Source of the DNA: Propionibacteriaceae bacterium P6A17
GTDB lineage: Bacteria; Actinomycetota; Actinomycetes; Propionibacteriales; Propionibacteriaceae
Length of the DNA stretch: 64,000 nucleotides
Direction of reading: 5' to 3'
Assembly (NCBI GenBank): GCA_000619965.1
Contig: JHVD01000008.1
Location: 62,001-126,000, forward strand
Below, one piece after another: positions 7,778 through 16,263 of this stretch; within the stretch, counting starts at the first letter, position 1; each line of letters begins with the position of its first letter. The notes under the pieces were generated by a model that had not been told where the DNA came from, made no database searches, and saw nothing but the letters and a program-made list of their open reading frames with translations. Made by a program: the position numbers and the translations under genes.

Positions 7778-8638
7778 GTGGCCGCCTTCGATCCCGACGT
7801 CGTCAGCGAGGTCGAGCTCTCCCGTCGTGCCCATCGCCGACGGGAGGCCCGACGCTCGGTGCTGGTGGCGGTCGCCTCGACGTTGGTCTTCGCGGCCGTC
7901 ATCGCCGTCGTGCTCGCGAACTCGCCGGGTTGGCAGGTCACGCGAGAGACCTTCCTGTCGCCGCAGTACTTCGTCGAGGCGCTGCCCGCCGTCGCCTCCG
8001 GCCTGTGGTTGAACATCCGAGTTCTCGCCGTGGCCGTGCTCGGGGTGGCGGTGCTCGCGGTGCTGCTGGCCACCATGCGCTCGCTGCGTGGGCCCGTGTT
8101 CTTCCCGCTGCGTGTCCTGTCCGCCGCGTACACCGACTTGTTCCGCGGCATGCCGTTCATCATCGTGTTGTACCTGATCGGTTTCGGCATCCCCGCGCTC
8201 GGCCTCGTCGACCACGTGATCCCCGTCGCGCTGCTGGGCACCGTCGCGCTGGTGCTGACCTACTCGTCCTACGTGGCGGAGGTGCTGCGCGCGGGGCTCG
8301 AGGCCGTCCACCCGTCGCAGCGGCTGGCCGCGCGCTCCATGGGCCTGTCGCACGGGAAGACGCTGCGCTTCGTCATCATCCCGCAGGCCGTGCGGAAGGT
8401 CACGCCCGCGTTGATGAACGACTTCATCTCGATGCAGAAGGACGTGGGCCTCATCTCGGTGCTGGGCGCCGTCGACGCGGTCCGCGCGGCCCAGATCCAC
8501 CAGGGCCAGACGTACAACTTCACGGCCTACGTCGTGGCCGGCGTGCTGTTCGTGCTCATCAGTTGGCCCTTCATCCGGCTGTCCGACTGGTACAGCGCCC
8601 GCTTGCGCGAGCGGGAGCAGGCAGGAGGCATGGTCTGA
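7778..8638 (+). CDS. Polar amino-acid ABC transporter, permease
   Basis: A 286-aa membrane protein starting at GTG 7778, two bases after the binding-protein stop. It has a charged N-terminus, about five to six membrane helices, and the cytoplasmic EAA-loop variant LAARSMGLSHGKTLRFVIIPQA, which contacts the ATPase. TDLFRGMPFIIVLYL is typical of HisMQ-family amino-acid permeases. Only one permease gene is present, so it probably acts as a homodimer. The stop overlaps the ATPase start. Confidence 0.92.
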   Translation: MAAFDPDVVSEVELSRRAHRRREARRSVLVAVASTLVFAAVIAVVLANSPGWQVTRETFLSPQYFVEALPAVASGLWLNIRVLAVAVLGVAVLAVLLATMRSLRGPVFFPLRVLSAAYTDLFRGMPFIIVLYLIGFGIPALGLVDHVIPVALLGTVALVLTYSSYVAEVLRAGLEAVHPSQRLAARSMGLSHGKTLRFVIIPQAVRKVTPALMNDFISMQKDVGLISVLGAVDAVRAAQIHQGQTYNFTAYVVAGVLFVLISWPFIRLSDWYSARLREREQAGGMV

Positions 8639-9408
8639 TGGCGAAACTGCCATTCGAGCCCGCGACGGGCCACCTCGGCCCCGTGCTCGACGTCCGCGGC
8701 GTCGTCAAGCGTTTCGGCAGCAACATCGTCCTGCGGGGCCTCGACCTCGCCGTCGACGCGCACGAGGTCGTCGTGCTCCTCGGGGCCTCCGGCTCCGGCA
8801 AGTCCACCCTGCTGCGCACGGTCAACCTGCTGGAGCGCGTCGACGACGGCCAGATCTTCCTCCAGGGCACCGACATCACCGATCCGCGAATCGACGACGA
8901 CGCCGTCCGGGCCCGCATCGGCGTCGTGTTCCAGCACTACAACCTCTTCCCGCACCTGAGCGTGCTCGACAACATCACGCTCGCCGCCCGGAAGGTGCAC
9001 GGGGTCCCCAAGCAGGACGCGCAGGACAAGGGCATGTCGCTGCTCGAACGCATCGGGCTGGCGCAGTTCGCGCGCCAGTTCCCCGACCGGCTCTCCGGTG
9101 GCCAGCAGCAGCGCGTGGCGATCGTGCGCGCACTCGCCACGAGCCCCCAGCTGCTGCTGCTCGACGAGATCACGTCCGCGCTGGACCCGGTGCTCGTCGG
9201 TGAGGTCCTCGACCTGGTCCGCGAGCTCAAGGAGCAGGGCACGACCATCCTCATGGCCACCCACGAGATCGGGTTCGCCCGCCAGGTGGCCGACCGGGTC
9301 GTGTTCCTGGAGCACGGCCGCATCGCCGAGCAGGGGCCTCCGGAGCAGGTGATCGACGCTCCCTCACAGCCCGCCACGAGGGACTTCCTCGCGAGGGTGC
9401 TGCGATGA
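8638..9408 (+). CDS. Polar amino-acid ABC transporter, ATP-binding protein
   Basis: A 256-aa ABC ATPase that energises uptake with the two preceding gene products. Walker A is GASGSGKST (49-57), the signature LSGGQQQR (152-159), Walker B LLLLDE (172-177) and the switch histidine lies in MATHEIGFA. It resembles GlnQ/HisP. The ATG overlaps the permease stop by one base. Confidence 0.95.
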   Translation: MAKLPFEPATGHLGPVLDVRGVVKRFGSNIVLRGLDLAVDAHEVVVLLGASGSGKSTLLRTVNLLERVDDGQIFLQGTDITDPRIDDDAVRARIGVVFQHYNLFPHLSVLDNITLAARKVHGVPKQDAQDKGMSLLERIGLAQFARQFPDRLSGGQQQRVAIVRALATSPQLLLLDEITSALDPVLVGEVLDLVRELKEQGTTILMATHEIGFARQVADRVVFLEHGRIAEQGPPEQVIDAPSQPATRDFLARVLR

Positions 9409-9483
9409 ACCAGGGCCGGCGACGTCGCAGGGGGAGGCCCTGCGGCGCCTGACGCGCGTTGCGCGGCGGGGCACGTCGATCGG

Positions 9484-9489
9484 TAGAGT
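9484..9489 (+). promoter_or_regulatory. -10-like TAGAGT before the DUF2344 gene
   Basis: TAGAGT ends 8 nt before the GTG start at 9498; no Shine-Dalgarno is seen. Leaderless-type. Confidence 0.45.
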
Positions 9490-9497
9490 GCTGCCTC

Positions 9498-10196
9498 GTG
9501 GGACAACGCAAGCAGCCTCCGCAGCAGCCGCCGCCGGTGCAGAAGCTGCGCCTCCGATACGCCAAGCGGGGCGCGGCCAGGTTCACGTCGCACCGCGACT
9601 TCGGGCGGGCGCTCGAGCGCGCGCTGCGGCGGGCGGACGTGCCGATGGCGTACTCGTCGGGCTTCAACCCCCACCCGCGCATCTCCTATGCGAACGCGGC
9701 GCCCACGTCGGCCGCCTCCGAAGCGGAATACGTGGAGCTCGGGCTCGCCCGGCGCTGCGACCCGGCGAAGGTGATCGCGGCACTCAACGAGTCCTTGCCC
9801 ACCGGGTTCGTCGTGCTCGACGCGGCGGACGCCGTCACGGACGGGCTCGGAGAGCTGCTGCAGGCCTCCGACTGGGTGGTTGCGCTGGCAGGCGTCGACG
9901 AGGCGCGGTTGCGGGCCGCCGTCGGGCAGTTCCTCGCGCTCGACGAGCTGCCCGTCGAGCGCATGACCAAGAACGGCCTGCGCAGCTTCGACGCGCGCGG
10001 CGCGGTGCTCTCGTGCGCCGTCGAGCCGGAGGGCCTGCGGGTGCGCATCCTGCACACGGTCCCGCTCGTCCGCCCCGACGACGTCGTCACCGCCCTGCGG
10101 ACGCTGGACCCGCAGCTCACCGCGCAACCCCTCCTGACCCGTCTCGAGCAGGGCCCGCTCGTCGACGGCGAGATCGGTGACCCACTGCGCCCCTGA
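9498..10196 (+). CDS. TIGR03936/DUF2344 radical-SAM-associated protein
   Basis: A 232-aa protein of the DUF2344 family that in many bacteria is next to, or fused with, the TIGR03960 radical SAM protein and precedes rne. Recognisable features are LRLRYAKRGAARFTSHRD and MAYSSGFNPHPRISYA near the N-terminus. Function is unknown; it is presumed to work with the radical SAM protein at 3563. The GTG at 9498 is chosen because a -10-like TAGAGT sits 8 nt before it. A terminator overlaps the stop codon. Confidence 0.85.
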   Translation: MGQRKQPPQQPPPVQKLRLRYAKRGAARFTSHRDFGRALERALRRADVPMAYSSGFNPHPRISYANAAPTSAASEAEYVELGLARRCDPAKVIAALNESLPTGFVVLDAADAVTDGLGELLQASDWVVALAGVDEARLRAAVGQFLALDELPVERMTKNGLRSFDARGAVLSCAVEPEGLRVRILHTVPLVRPDDVVTALRTLDPQLTAQPLLTRLEQGPLVDGEIGDPLRP

Positions 10197-10217
10197 GCGG
10201 GCCTTCCGCGCCCGCTC
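10195..10217 (+). terminator. Terminator overlapping the DUF2344 stop
   Basis: GAGCGGGC (10195-10202) pairs perfectly with GCCCGCTC (10210-10217). The left arm begins inside the stop codon. No U-tract. Confidence 0.6.
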
Positions 10218-10456
10218 ACGACCGAATTCCCGCAGGGCGCGACGCGACGAGGCCCGCCCGGCCGGGCGTGGTGCTGGCACGGACTTGGGTCCGTGTGAAA
10301 CAATGGCCGCAGGTCAAAGCGCCGCCGGCGCGACCGGGGAGTGCTGAGCTGCACCGCGACTGTGAAGACCGCGACTGCTCGCACCGCCCGGAGGCCATAG
10401 GTTTTCGGCACGGTTCGCCGTGCCCGTCCGCGCATGTGCGCGTTAGGAGTTTCTCC
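10197..10456 (+). promoter_or_regulatory. Structured leader region of rne
   Basis: This 260-bp region has two clear hairpins: CACGGAC/GTCCGTG with a TTGG loop (10278-10295), and GGCACGG/CCGTGCC closed by TTCG (10407-10424), the latter 20 nt before the rne ribosome site. ACCGCGACTG occurs twice (near 10354 and 10374). Leader hairpins mediate RNase E autoregulation in E. coli; a similar role here is inference. No gene was seen in it. Confidence 0.4.
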
Positions 10457-13075
10457 ATGACCGAATCGGTCGAACCCACCCAGCCTTCCGCCTCCACCTC
10501 GGGCCCGCGCCGCCGCCGCGCGGCGTCTCGCCCTGCGGGTGCGCCCGTGAAGGTGGAGTCGACGGCCCCCGTCGCGACGACGACGCTCGCCGCCGCGCTG
10601 GATCCGGCTCCGGAGGCGGCCGAGGCGGCCACTCCGGAGGCCCCGAAGCGCCCCACCCGCCGTCGCGCCACCCGCAAGGCCGCCCCTGCCGCGGCCTCGG
10701 AGGCCGTCGTCGTCGAGGGCGGCGAGCCCGCGCAGGCACCCGGCGCGACCGACGCGTCCGACGCGCCCGCCGAGGCGGTGGCCGCGGCCAAGGGTGGTGA
10801 GAAGCCCGCGCGGCGGACTCGTTCGCGCCGCAAGCCCGTGGAGGAGGCCGCGGTGCCCGTCGTCGACGAGGTCGCCGCCGATGCCGCCGAGGAGGCCCCT
10901 GCGGAGGCGGAGCCCGCGGCCGCGGACGTCGCGGCCGCCGAGGCCGAGGAAGCGCCGAAGCCGACGCGTCGCCGTCGGGCTGCCGCCGCGGCCGACGACG
11001 AGCCGACGAAGAAGCCCACCCGCCGCAGGCAGCCGAAGAAGGCGGAGGCCGTGGAGGCCGAGGGCGAGGCCGCAGCCGAACAGCCGCTCGACATCGAGGC
11101 CGCGATCGCCGAAGCCGAGCGCATCGCCCAGGCTCGACGAGCCGTCGTCGCCAACCCGTTCATGACCGACGCGGACCGCGCGGCCCAGCTGGCCGCGCTC
11201 GCCGGGGCCATCGCCGCAGGCGACGAGGACTTCGACGCCGACGACGAGGAGCCCCTCGACGAGGCGACCGCCGACGATGAGGCAGACGAGCAGGGCGACG
11301 ACGAGGCGGACGTCGAGGCGGACGAGGACACCGAGGACGCCGAGGAGTCGGAGGACGGCGAGGAGACCGACGAGGCGCGCCCGTCGCGGCGCCGCCGCCG
11401 CCGTGGGGGCCGTCGTCGCCGCCGTGGCGGACGCGACGCCGCCGATGACGAGGCCGAGACGGAGGGCGGGGACGCCGACGACGCCGAGGACGTCGACGCG
11501 GGCGCGGACGAGTCCGACGCCGACGGTGACGGCGCCGACGACACCGACGGTGCCGGCACCACGCGCCGCCGTCGCCGCCGTCGCCGCCGCGGGGCGTCGT
11601 CGGAGACCGACTCGATCGACGACGAGGTCACCGGCATCGAGGGTTCCACCCGCATGGAGGCCAAGCGGCAGCGCCGGCGCGAGTCGCGGGCCGCGGGGCG
11701 TCGTCGGGCACCCATCCTGAGCGAGGCGGAGTTCCTCGCCCGACGCGAGTCCGTGGACCGCACCATGGTCGTCCGCCAGGGCGAGGAGTACACGCAGCTC
11801 GCGGTGCTCGAGGACAACGTCCTCGTCGAGCACTACGTCGACCGGCCCTCCGCGTCGTCGCTCATCGGCAACATCTACCTGGGCAAGATTCAGAACGTGC
11901 TGCCCAGCATGGAGGCGGCGTTCATCGACATCGGTCGCGGCCGCAACGCCGTCCTGTACGCCGGCGAGGTCGACTGGGACTCGTTCGGGGTCACCGGCGA
12001 GGACCGCAAGGTCGAGAACGTGCTGAAGTCGGGCCAGAGCATCGTCGTGCAGGTCACCAAGGACCCCGTCGGCCAGAAGGGCGCGCGCCTGACGCACCAC
12101 ATCTCGCTGCCCGGGCGCTACATCGTCTACTCGCCCGGCGGCCACCTCTCGGGCATCTCCCGGAAGCTGCCCGACAAGGAGCGCGCTCGTCTGCGTGACA
12201 TCCTGGGCGGGCTCATCTCCGACGACGAGTCCGTGATCGTGCGCACCGCGGCCGAGGGCGTGGGCGAGGAGGAGCTCACGCGCGACGTCAGCCGGCTGAA
12301 AGCCCAGTGGGAGGTCATCGAAAAGCGTGCGAAGCAGGGTGGTGCACCGCACTCGCTCTACACCGAGCCCGACCTCACGCTGCGCATCATCCGCGACCTC
12401 TTCACCGAGGACTTCGGCAGGATCGTCGTCCAGGGCGACGGCGGGCAGGAGGACGCCTTCGACGTCATCTCCGCCTACGTCGGGCACGTGGCGCCGTCGC
12501 TGCTGGAGCGTGTCGAGCGGTTCCAGCCCGCCGAGGACGGCAAGGACGTGTTCGCCGCCCACCGCATCGACGAGCAGATCGCGAAGGCGCTGGACCGCAA
12601 GGTGTTCCTGCCTTCGGGTGGCTCGCTCGTGATCGACCGCACCGAGGCGATGACCGTCATCGACGTCAACACCGGGCGCTTCACCGGTTCCGGCGGCAAC
12701 CTCGAAGCGACGGTCACCTCCAACAACCTCGAGGCTGCCGAGGAGATCGTCCGCCAGCTCCGGCTGCGCGATCTCGGCGGCATCATCGTGATCGACTTCA
12801 TCGACATGGTGCTGCCCAGCAACAGGGAGCTGCTGCTGCGGCGTCTGGTCGAGTGCCTCGGCCGCGACCGCACCCGCCATCAGGTGGCGGAGGTCACGAG
12901 CCTCGGGCTCGTGCAGCTCACGCGCAAGCGGATCGGCACCGGGCTGGCGGAGGCGTTCACGGAGGAGTGCGAGCACTGCCACGGGCTCGGCTACCACAAG
13001 TTCGACGAGCCCACCGACACCCAGGCGCCGGCCGACGGTGGCGACCGCCCGCAGCGTCGTCGTCGCAAGCGCTGA
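10457..13075 (+). CDS. rne: Ribonuclease E/G with long charged N-terminal extension
   Basis: Endoribonuclease for mRNA turnover and rRNA/tRNA processing. It is 872 aa. Residues 1 to about 400 are low-complexity Ala/Glu/Asp with Arg-rich blocks (RRRRRRGG repeats), probably disordered and RNA- or protein-binding. The catalytic part holds the S1 domain (about 465-545, SLIGNIYLGKIQNVLPS), the DNase I-like metal site with D736 and N738 (VIDVNTGRFTG) and D780 (IIVIDFIDM), and the zinc-link C838 and C841 (CEHCHGLGY). The ATG at 10457 follows TAGGAG; the earlier in-frame ATG at 10268 lies in the leader. It is followed by rpmB rather than the rplU-rpmA seen after rne in many relatives. Confidence 0.95.
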   Translation: MTESVEPTQPSASTSGPRRRRAASRPAGAPVKVESTAPVATTTLAAALDPAPEAAEAATPEAPKRPTRRRATRKAAPAAASEAVVVEGGEPAQAPGATDASDAPAEAVAAAKGGEKPARRTRSRRKPVEEAAVPVVDEVAADAAEEAPAEAEPAAADVAAAEAEEAPKPTRRRRAAAAADDEPTKKPTRRRQPKKAEAVEAEGEAAAEQPLDIEAAIAEAERIAQARRAVVANPFMTDADRAAQLAALAGAIAAGDEDFDADDEEPLDEATADDEADEQGDDEADVEADEDTEDAEESEDGEETDEARPSRRRRRRGGRRRRRGGRDAADDEAETEGGDADDAEDVDAGADESDADGDGADDTDGAGTTRRRRRRRRRGASSETDSIDDEVTGIEGSTRMEAKRQRRRESRAAGRRRAPILSEAEFLARRESVDRTMVVRQGEEYTQLAVLEDNVLVEHYVDRPSASSLIGNIYLGKIQNVLPSMEAAFIDIGRGRNAVLYAGEVDWDSFGVTGEDRKVENVLKSGQSIVVQVTKDPVGQKGARLTHHISLPGRYIVYSPGGHLSGISRKLPDKERARLRDILGGLISDDESVIVRTAAEGVGEEELTRDVSRLKAQWEVIEKRAKQGGAPHSLYTEPDLTLRIIRDLFTEDFGRIVVQGDGGQEDAFDVISAYVGHVAPSLLERVERFQPAEDGKDVFAAHRIDEQIAKALDRKVFLPSGGSLVIDRTEAMTVIDVNTGRFTGSGGNLEATVTSNNLEAAEEIVRQLRLRDLGGIIVIDFIDMVLPSNRELLLRRLVECLGRDRTRHQVAEVTSLGLVQLTRKRIGTGLAEAFTEECEHCHGLGYHKFDEPTDTQAPADGGDRPQRRRRKR

Positions 13076-13089
13076 GCGCCTCGGCGGAT

Positions 13090-13119
13090 TTGTCGACGGT
13101 GCTTTGGCTGGGTTACAGT
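13090..13119 (+). promoter_or_regulatory. Promoter of rpmB
   Basis: TTGTCG (13090-13095), an 18-nt spacer and TACAGT (13114-13119), about 50 nt upstream of the rpmB start. Confidence 0.5.
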
Positions 13120-13171
13120 TGTGCGGTTGCCTTTCGAGGCACCCCACCCGAGATCGAACAAGGAGATTCCG

Positions 13172-13360
13172 ATGGCCGCCGTGTGTGACATCTGCGCCAA
13201 GGGTCCCGGCTTTGGCCACAACGTCCCTTGGTCCAAGAAGAAGACCAAGCGTCGCTGGAACCCGAACATCCAGCCCGTGAACGCCGCGGTGAGCGGCCGC
13301 GCGAAGAAGATCAACGCGTGCACGGCCTGCATCAAGTCGGGCAAGATCTACGCCCGCTGA
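13172..13360 (+). CDS. rpmB: 50S ribosomal protein L28, zinc-ribbon type
   Basis: A 62-aa large-subunit protein. MAAVCDICAKGPGFGHNV is the L28 start, and CDIC with CTAC forms a four-cysteine zinc site, the C+ paralogue type. The ATG at 13172 follows AAGGAG at 9 nt. It has its own promoter and a strong terminator, so it is probably monocistronic. C+ ribosomal proteins are often zinc-responsive, but no Zur box was recognised. Confidence 0.95.
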   Translation: MAAVCDICAKGPGFGHNVPWSKKKTKRRWNPNIQPVNAAVSGRAKKINACTACIKSGKIYAR

Positions 13361-13369
13361 ACTTCCGGC

Positions 13370-13408
13370 AACGACGAGGCGGTCCCCTTGGGGGCCGCCT
13401 CGTCGTTT
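13370..13408 (+). terminator. Terminator of rpmB
   Basis: A perfect 13-bp stem AACGACGAGGCGG (13370-13382) with CCGCCTCGTCGTT (13395-13407), with further pairing of CCCC/GGGG inside and a short T run after it. One of the clearest intrinsic terminators in the window. Confidence 0.85.
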
Positions 13409-13437
13409 CCTCGGCAGATCCTGTCGCAGCGGCGCAC

Positions 13438-13443
13438 TAGGCT
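13438..13443 (+). promoter_or_regulatory. -10-like TAGGCT before recG
   Basis: TAGGCT ends 7 nt before the recG ATG at 13451; no Shine-Dalgarno. Leaderless-type. Confidence 0.45.
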
Positions 13444-13450
13444 GGTCGGC

Positions 13451-15676
13451 ATGTTGCGCACCCCGATCAACCGCGAGCTGGCCCGTCGGCTGCCGGACGT
13501 CGTCGGGGCCGCCACGGCGAGGCATCTCGCGAAGCTGGGCCTGCACACCCTCGACGATCTGCTGCGGCACGTCCCCCGGCGCTATGTCGCCAGCGGCCAG
13601 ATGACGTCCTTCGCCGGGCTCACCGTCGGGATGGACGTGGCCGTCATCGCCCGCGTGCGCAGCGCGGAAGTCCGCCAGGGCGGCAGGGCGCGCGTCGAGG
13701 CCATCATCGAGGACGCCGACGGCCACACCCTCACCGTCACGCTGTTCGTGCCCAGCGCCAAGGGCGGCGTGCCGAGGCGCGGCGTCGCCGAATACTGGCT
13801 GCGCCAGCTCGCCCCCGGCGCCACGGGAATCTTCGTCGGCCGGGTGCGGCGGTTCCGCGACCGGCTCCAGCTCACCCACCCCGACTACGTGATCCTCGAT
13901 GGGGCCCGCATCGCCGCCCGCAAGTCCGACTCGGTGAAAGCGCGCTCCCAAGCCGCGATGGCGCGGCTGGCGCAAGGGCCGACGATGATTGGCATGTATC
14001 CGGCCACCGCCCAGTTCCCGACGTGGCTCGTCGCCGAGACCATCCAGATGCTGTTGCCGACGATCACCGGCGACACCCTGCCCGGGTGGATTCTCGAGCT
14101 GGCCGAGCAGCCGTCGCTCACCGCTGCGTTGCACGACGTCCACGAGCCGCGCCACCTCGAGCACGCGGAGGCCGGCATCGAGCGGCTCCGGTTCGACGAG
14201 GCTTTCGGCATCCAGCTCGCCATGGCGCACCGACGCGCCACGCTGGCCAGCGAGGAGGCGACGCCGCGCGTGCCGCCACGCGGGGGCCTACTCGACGCGC
14301 TCGACGCCACCTTGCCGTTCGTCCTCACGCAGCAGCAGCGCCGCGAGGGACAGACGATCGCCGCCGAGCTCGCCCGCAGCACCCCCATGCATCGGCTCCT
14401 GCAGGGAGAGGTGGGCTCCGGCAAGACCGTCGTCGCGCTGCGGGCGATGTGCGCCGTCGTGGACGCGGGCGGTCAGGCGGTGCTCGTCGCCCCGACGGAG
14501 TTGCTCGCCAAGCAGCACCACTCGTCGTTCATGCGGCTGCTCGGGGAGCTCGGCCGGGGCCGCACGCTGGACCAGCCGAAGGGCACCCACGTCACCCTGC
14601 TCACCGGCTCCCTGTCGGCCGGCGAGCGCCGAGCGGCGCTCGAGCGGATCGCCACCGGCGAGGCCGGCATCATCGTCGGCACGCATGCCCTGTTCTCCGA
14701 CCCGGTGGAGTTCTTCGACCTGGGGCTCGTCGTCATCGACGAGCAGCACCGCTTCGGCGTCGAGCAGCGTGCGGCGCTCACGAAGAAGGCGGCGCGGAAG
14801 CCGCACATGCTCGTCATGACGGCCACGCCCATCCCGCGGTCCATCGCGATGACCATCTTCGGGGACCTGAGCGTCTCCGAGCTCCGCCAGCTCCCTGCGG
14901 GCCGCAAGGAGGTCAAGACGGTCGCCGTGTCCACGATGCACCAGCGCCAGTGGGTGTCCCGTGCCTGGGAGCGCATCCGCGAGGAATGCGCGGCGGGCCG
15001 GCAGGCGTTCGTCGTGTGCCCGGCGATCAGCCCCGACGAGGCGCAGGTCGACGAGGCCGACCAGCCGCGACGACTGGCCTCCGTCGAGCGGACGGCGGCG
15101 TTCCTGAAGAACGGTCCGCTCGCCGACCTCAGGGTGGGCGTCGTCCACGGCAGGCAGCCGTCGGCCGAGCGCGACGAGACGATGGCGGCCTTCACCGCGG
15201 GGGAGCTGGACGTGCTCGTCGCCACCACCGTGATCGAGGTGGGCGTCGACGTCCCCAACGCGACCGTGATGGTGGTCCTCGACGCCGACCGCTTCGGCAT
15301 CTCGCAGCTCCACCAGCTGCGCGGGCGCGTCGGTCGGGGGGCACACGCGGGGCTCTGCCTGCTGCTCGCACCCATCGACGACCCCGAGGGCAAGGCCTGG
15401 CAGCGGCTGAAGGCCGTCGAAGGGTCCCACGACGGGTTTGCGCTGGCCGAGGCCGACCTCGCCATCCGCAAGGAGGGTGATGTGCTGGGCGTCGGCCAGT
15501 CGGGGGCGTCGTCGCTGAGGATCCTGCGCATCGCCGACGTCGACCTCATCCTGCAGGCGAAGGAACTGGCCGAGCGCGTCCTGGACGATCCTCGGGCGGC
15601 CGAGGACCCGCTGCTGGCGGACCTGTTGGACAAGGCTGCGGAGATGGCCGCGGGCGAGTGGTTGGAGAAGGGATGA
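13451..15676 (+). CDS. recG: ATP-dependent DNA helicase RecG
   Basis: Branch-migrating helicase that regresses forks and processes recombination intermediates. It is 741 aa: N-terminal wedge/OB domain (about 1-260), helicase with Walker A GEVGSGKT (319-326), DEQH box D430-H433, and the C-terminal helicase domain with ATTVIEVGVDVPNA and QLRGRVGRG. The ATG at 13451 lies past the rpmB terminator; the earlier in-frame ATG at 13388 is inside it. rsmD follows with a 4-bp ATGA overlap. Confidence 0.97.
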   Translation: MLRTPINRELARRLPDVVGAATARHLAKLGLHTLDDLLRHVPRRYVASGQMTSFAGLTVGMDVAVIARVRSAEVRQGGRARVEAIIEDADGHTLTVTLFVPSAKGGVPRRGVAEYWLRQLAPGATGIFVGRVRRFRDRLQLTHPDYVILDGARIAARKSDSVKARSQAAMARLAQGPTMIGMYPATAQFPTWLVAETIQMLLPTITGDTLPGWILELAEQPSLTAALHDVHEPRHLEHAEAGIERLRFDEAFGIQLAMAHRRATLASEEATPRVPPRGGLLDALDATLPFVLTQQQRREGQTIAAELARSTPMHRLLQGEVGSGKTVVALRAMCAVVDAGGQAVLVAPTELLAKQHHSSFMRLLGELGRGRTLDQPKGTHVTLLTGSLSAGERRAALERIATGEAGIIVGTHALFSDPVEFFDLGLVVIDEQHRFGVEQRAALTKKAARKPHMLVMTATPIPRSIAMTIFGDLSVSELRQLPAGRKEVKTVAVSTMHQRQWVSRAWERIREECAAGRQAFVVCPAISPDEAQVDEADQPRRLASVERTAAFLKNGPLADLRVGVVHGRQPSAERDETMAAFTAGELDVLVATTVIEVGVDVPNATVMVVLDADRFGISQLHQLRGRVGRGAHAGLCLLLAPIDDPEGKAWQRLKAVEGSHDGFALAEADLAIRKEGDVLGVGQSGASSLRILRIADVDLILQAKELAERVLDDPRAAEDPLLADLLDKAAEMAAGEWLEKG

Positions 15677-16251
15677 GCAGGATCATCGCGGGACGCGCGA
15701 AGGGCCAGCGGCTGGCGACCCCGAAGGGGGATCGGACGCGCCCCACCACCGACCGGGTCCGGGAGGCGCTGTTCTCCGCGCTGGCGAGCTGGTTCGGCAC
15801 GGCCGAGGAGCCTGCCGAGCATCATCTCGACGGGGTCGCGGTGCTCGACCTGTTCGCCGGCTCCGGCGCGGTGGGGCTCGAGGCCGCCAGCCGCGGCGCG
15901 GCGCGGGTCACGCTCGTCGAGGCGGACGCGCCCACGGCGAAGCTCGTGCGCTCCAACGCGAGGGCGATCGGGGCGAGCGTGGACGTCGTCACCGGCAGGC
16001 TCCCGTCGGCGCTGTCCTCGGTGGGCGGCGGATGGGACCTCGTCTTTGCCGATCCGCCCTACGACCTCGCCGACGAGCTGCTCGCGGAGCTGCTGGAACA
16101 GCTCGCAGGCTCGGGGGCGTTGGCGCCCAAGGCACTCGTCGTCGTCGAGCGGGCGAAGCGCAGCCCCGTGCCGTCGTGGCCCGCGCACTTCACGGACACG
16201 TGGGTGCGCGAGTACGGTGAGACGGTGCTGCACTTCGGTGCGACCAACTGA
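15673..16251 (+). CDS. rsmD: 16S rRNA (guanine(966)-N2)-methyltransferase
   Basis: SAM-dependent methylation of G966 of 16S rRNA. It is 192 aa. SRIIAGRAKGQRLATPKG and RPTTDRVREALFS are the family start, VLDLFAGSGAVGLEAASRG is the SAM-binding motif I, and DPPY is at 127-130 (motif IV). It is translationally coupled to recG, and coaD follows after 12 bp, as is usual in bacteria. Confidence 0.95.
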   Translation: MSRIIAGRAKGQRLATPKGDRTRPTTDRVREALFSALASWFGTAEEPAEHHLDGVAVLDLFAGSGAVGLEAASRGAARVTLVEADAPTAKLVRSNARAIGASVDVVTGRLPSALSSVGGGWDLVFADPPYDLADELLAELLEQLAGSGALAPKALVVVERAKRSPVPSWPAHFTDTWVREYGETVLHFGATN

Positions 16252-16263
16252 CGAGGGAGAAGC

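Noticed and set aside
10268-10456. An upstream in-frame ATG extending rne by 63 codons
   Set aside because: The extension lies in a hairpin-rich leader, lacks a ribosome site, and its translation is unlike rne N-termini; ATG 10457 has TAGGAG upstream.
11390-11600. Short tandem repeats in the DNA considered as a possible CRISPR-like or satellite array
   Set aside because: They are codon-level repeats of Arg, Asp and Glu in the disordered part of rne; there are no regular spacers.
13388-13450. An upstream in-frame start for recG
   Set aside because: It lies inside the rpmB terminator stem; the ATG at 13451 follows a -10-like hexamer.
9686-14230. A 1514-codon minus-strand open frame across rne, rpmB and recG
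   Set aside because: It is antisense to three certain genes and its translation is low-complexity Arg/Gly/Val/Leu/Asp sequence typical of GC-rich shadow frames.
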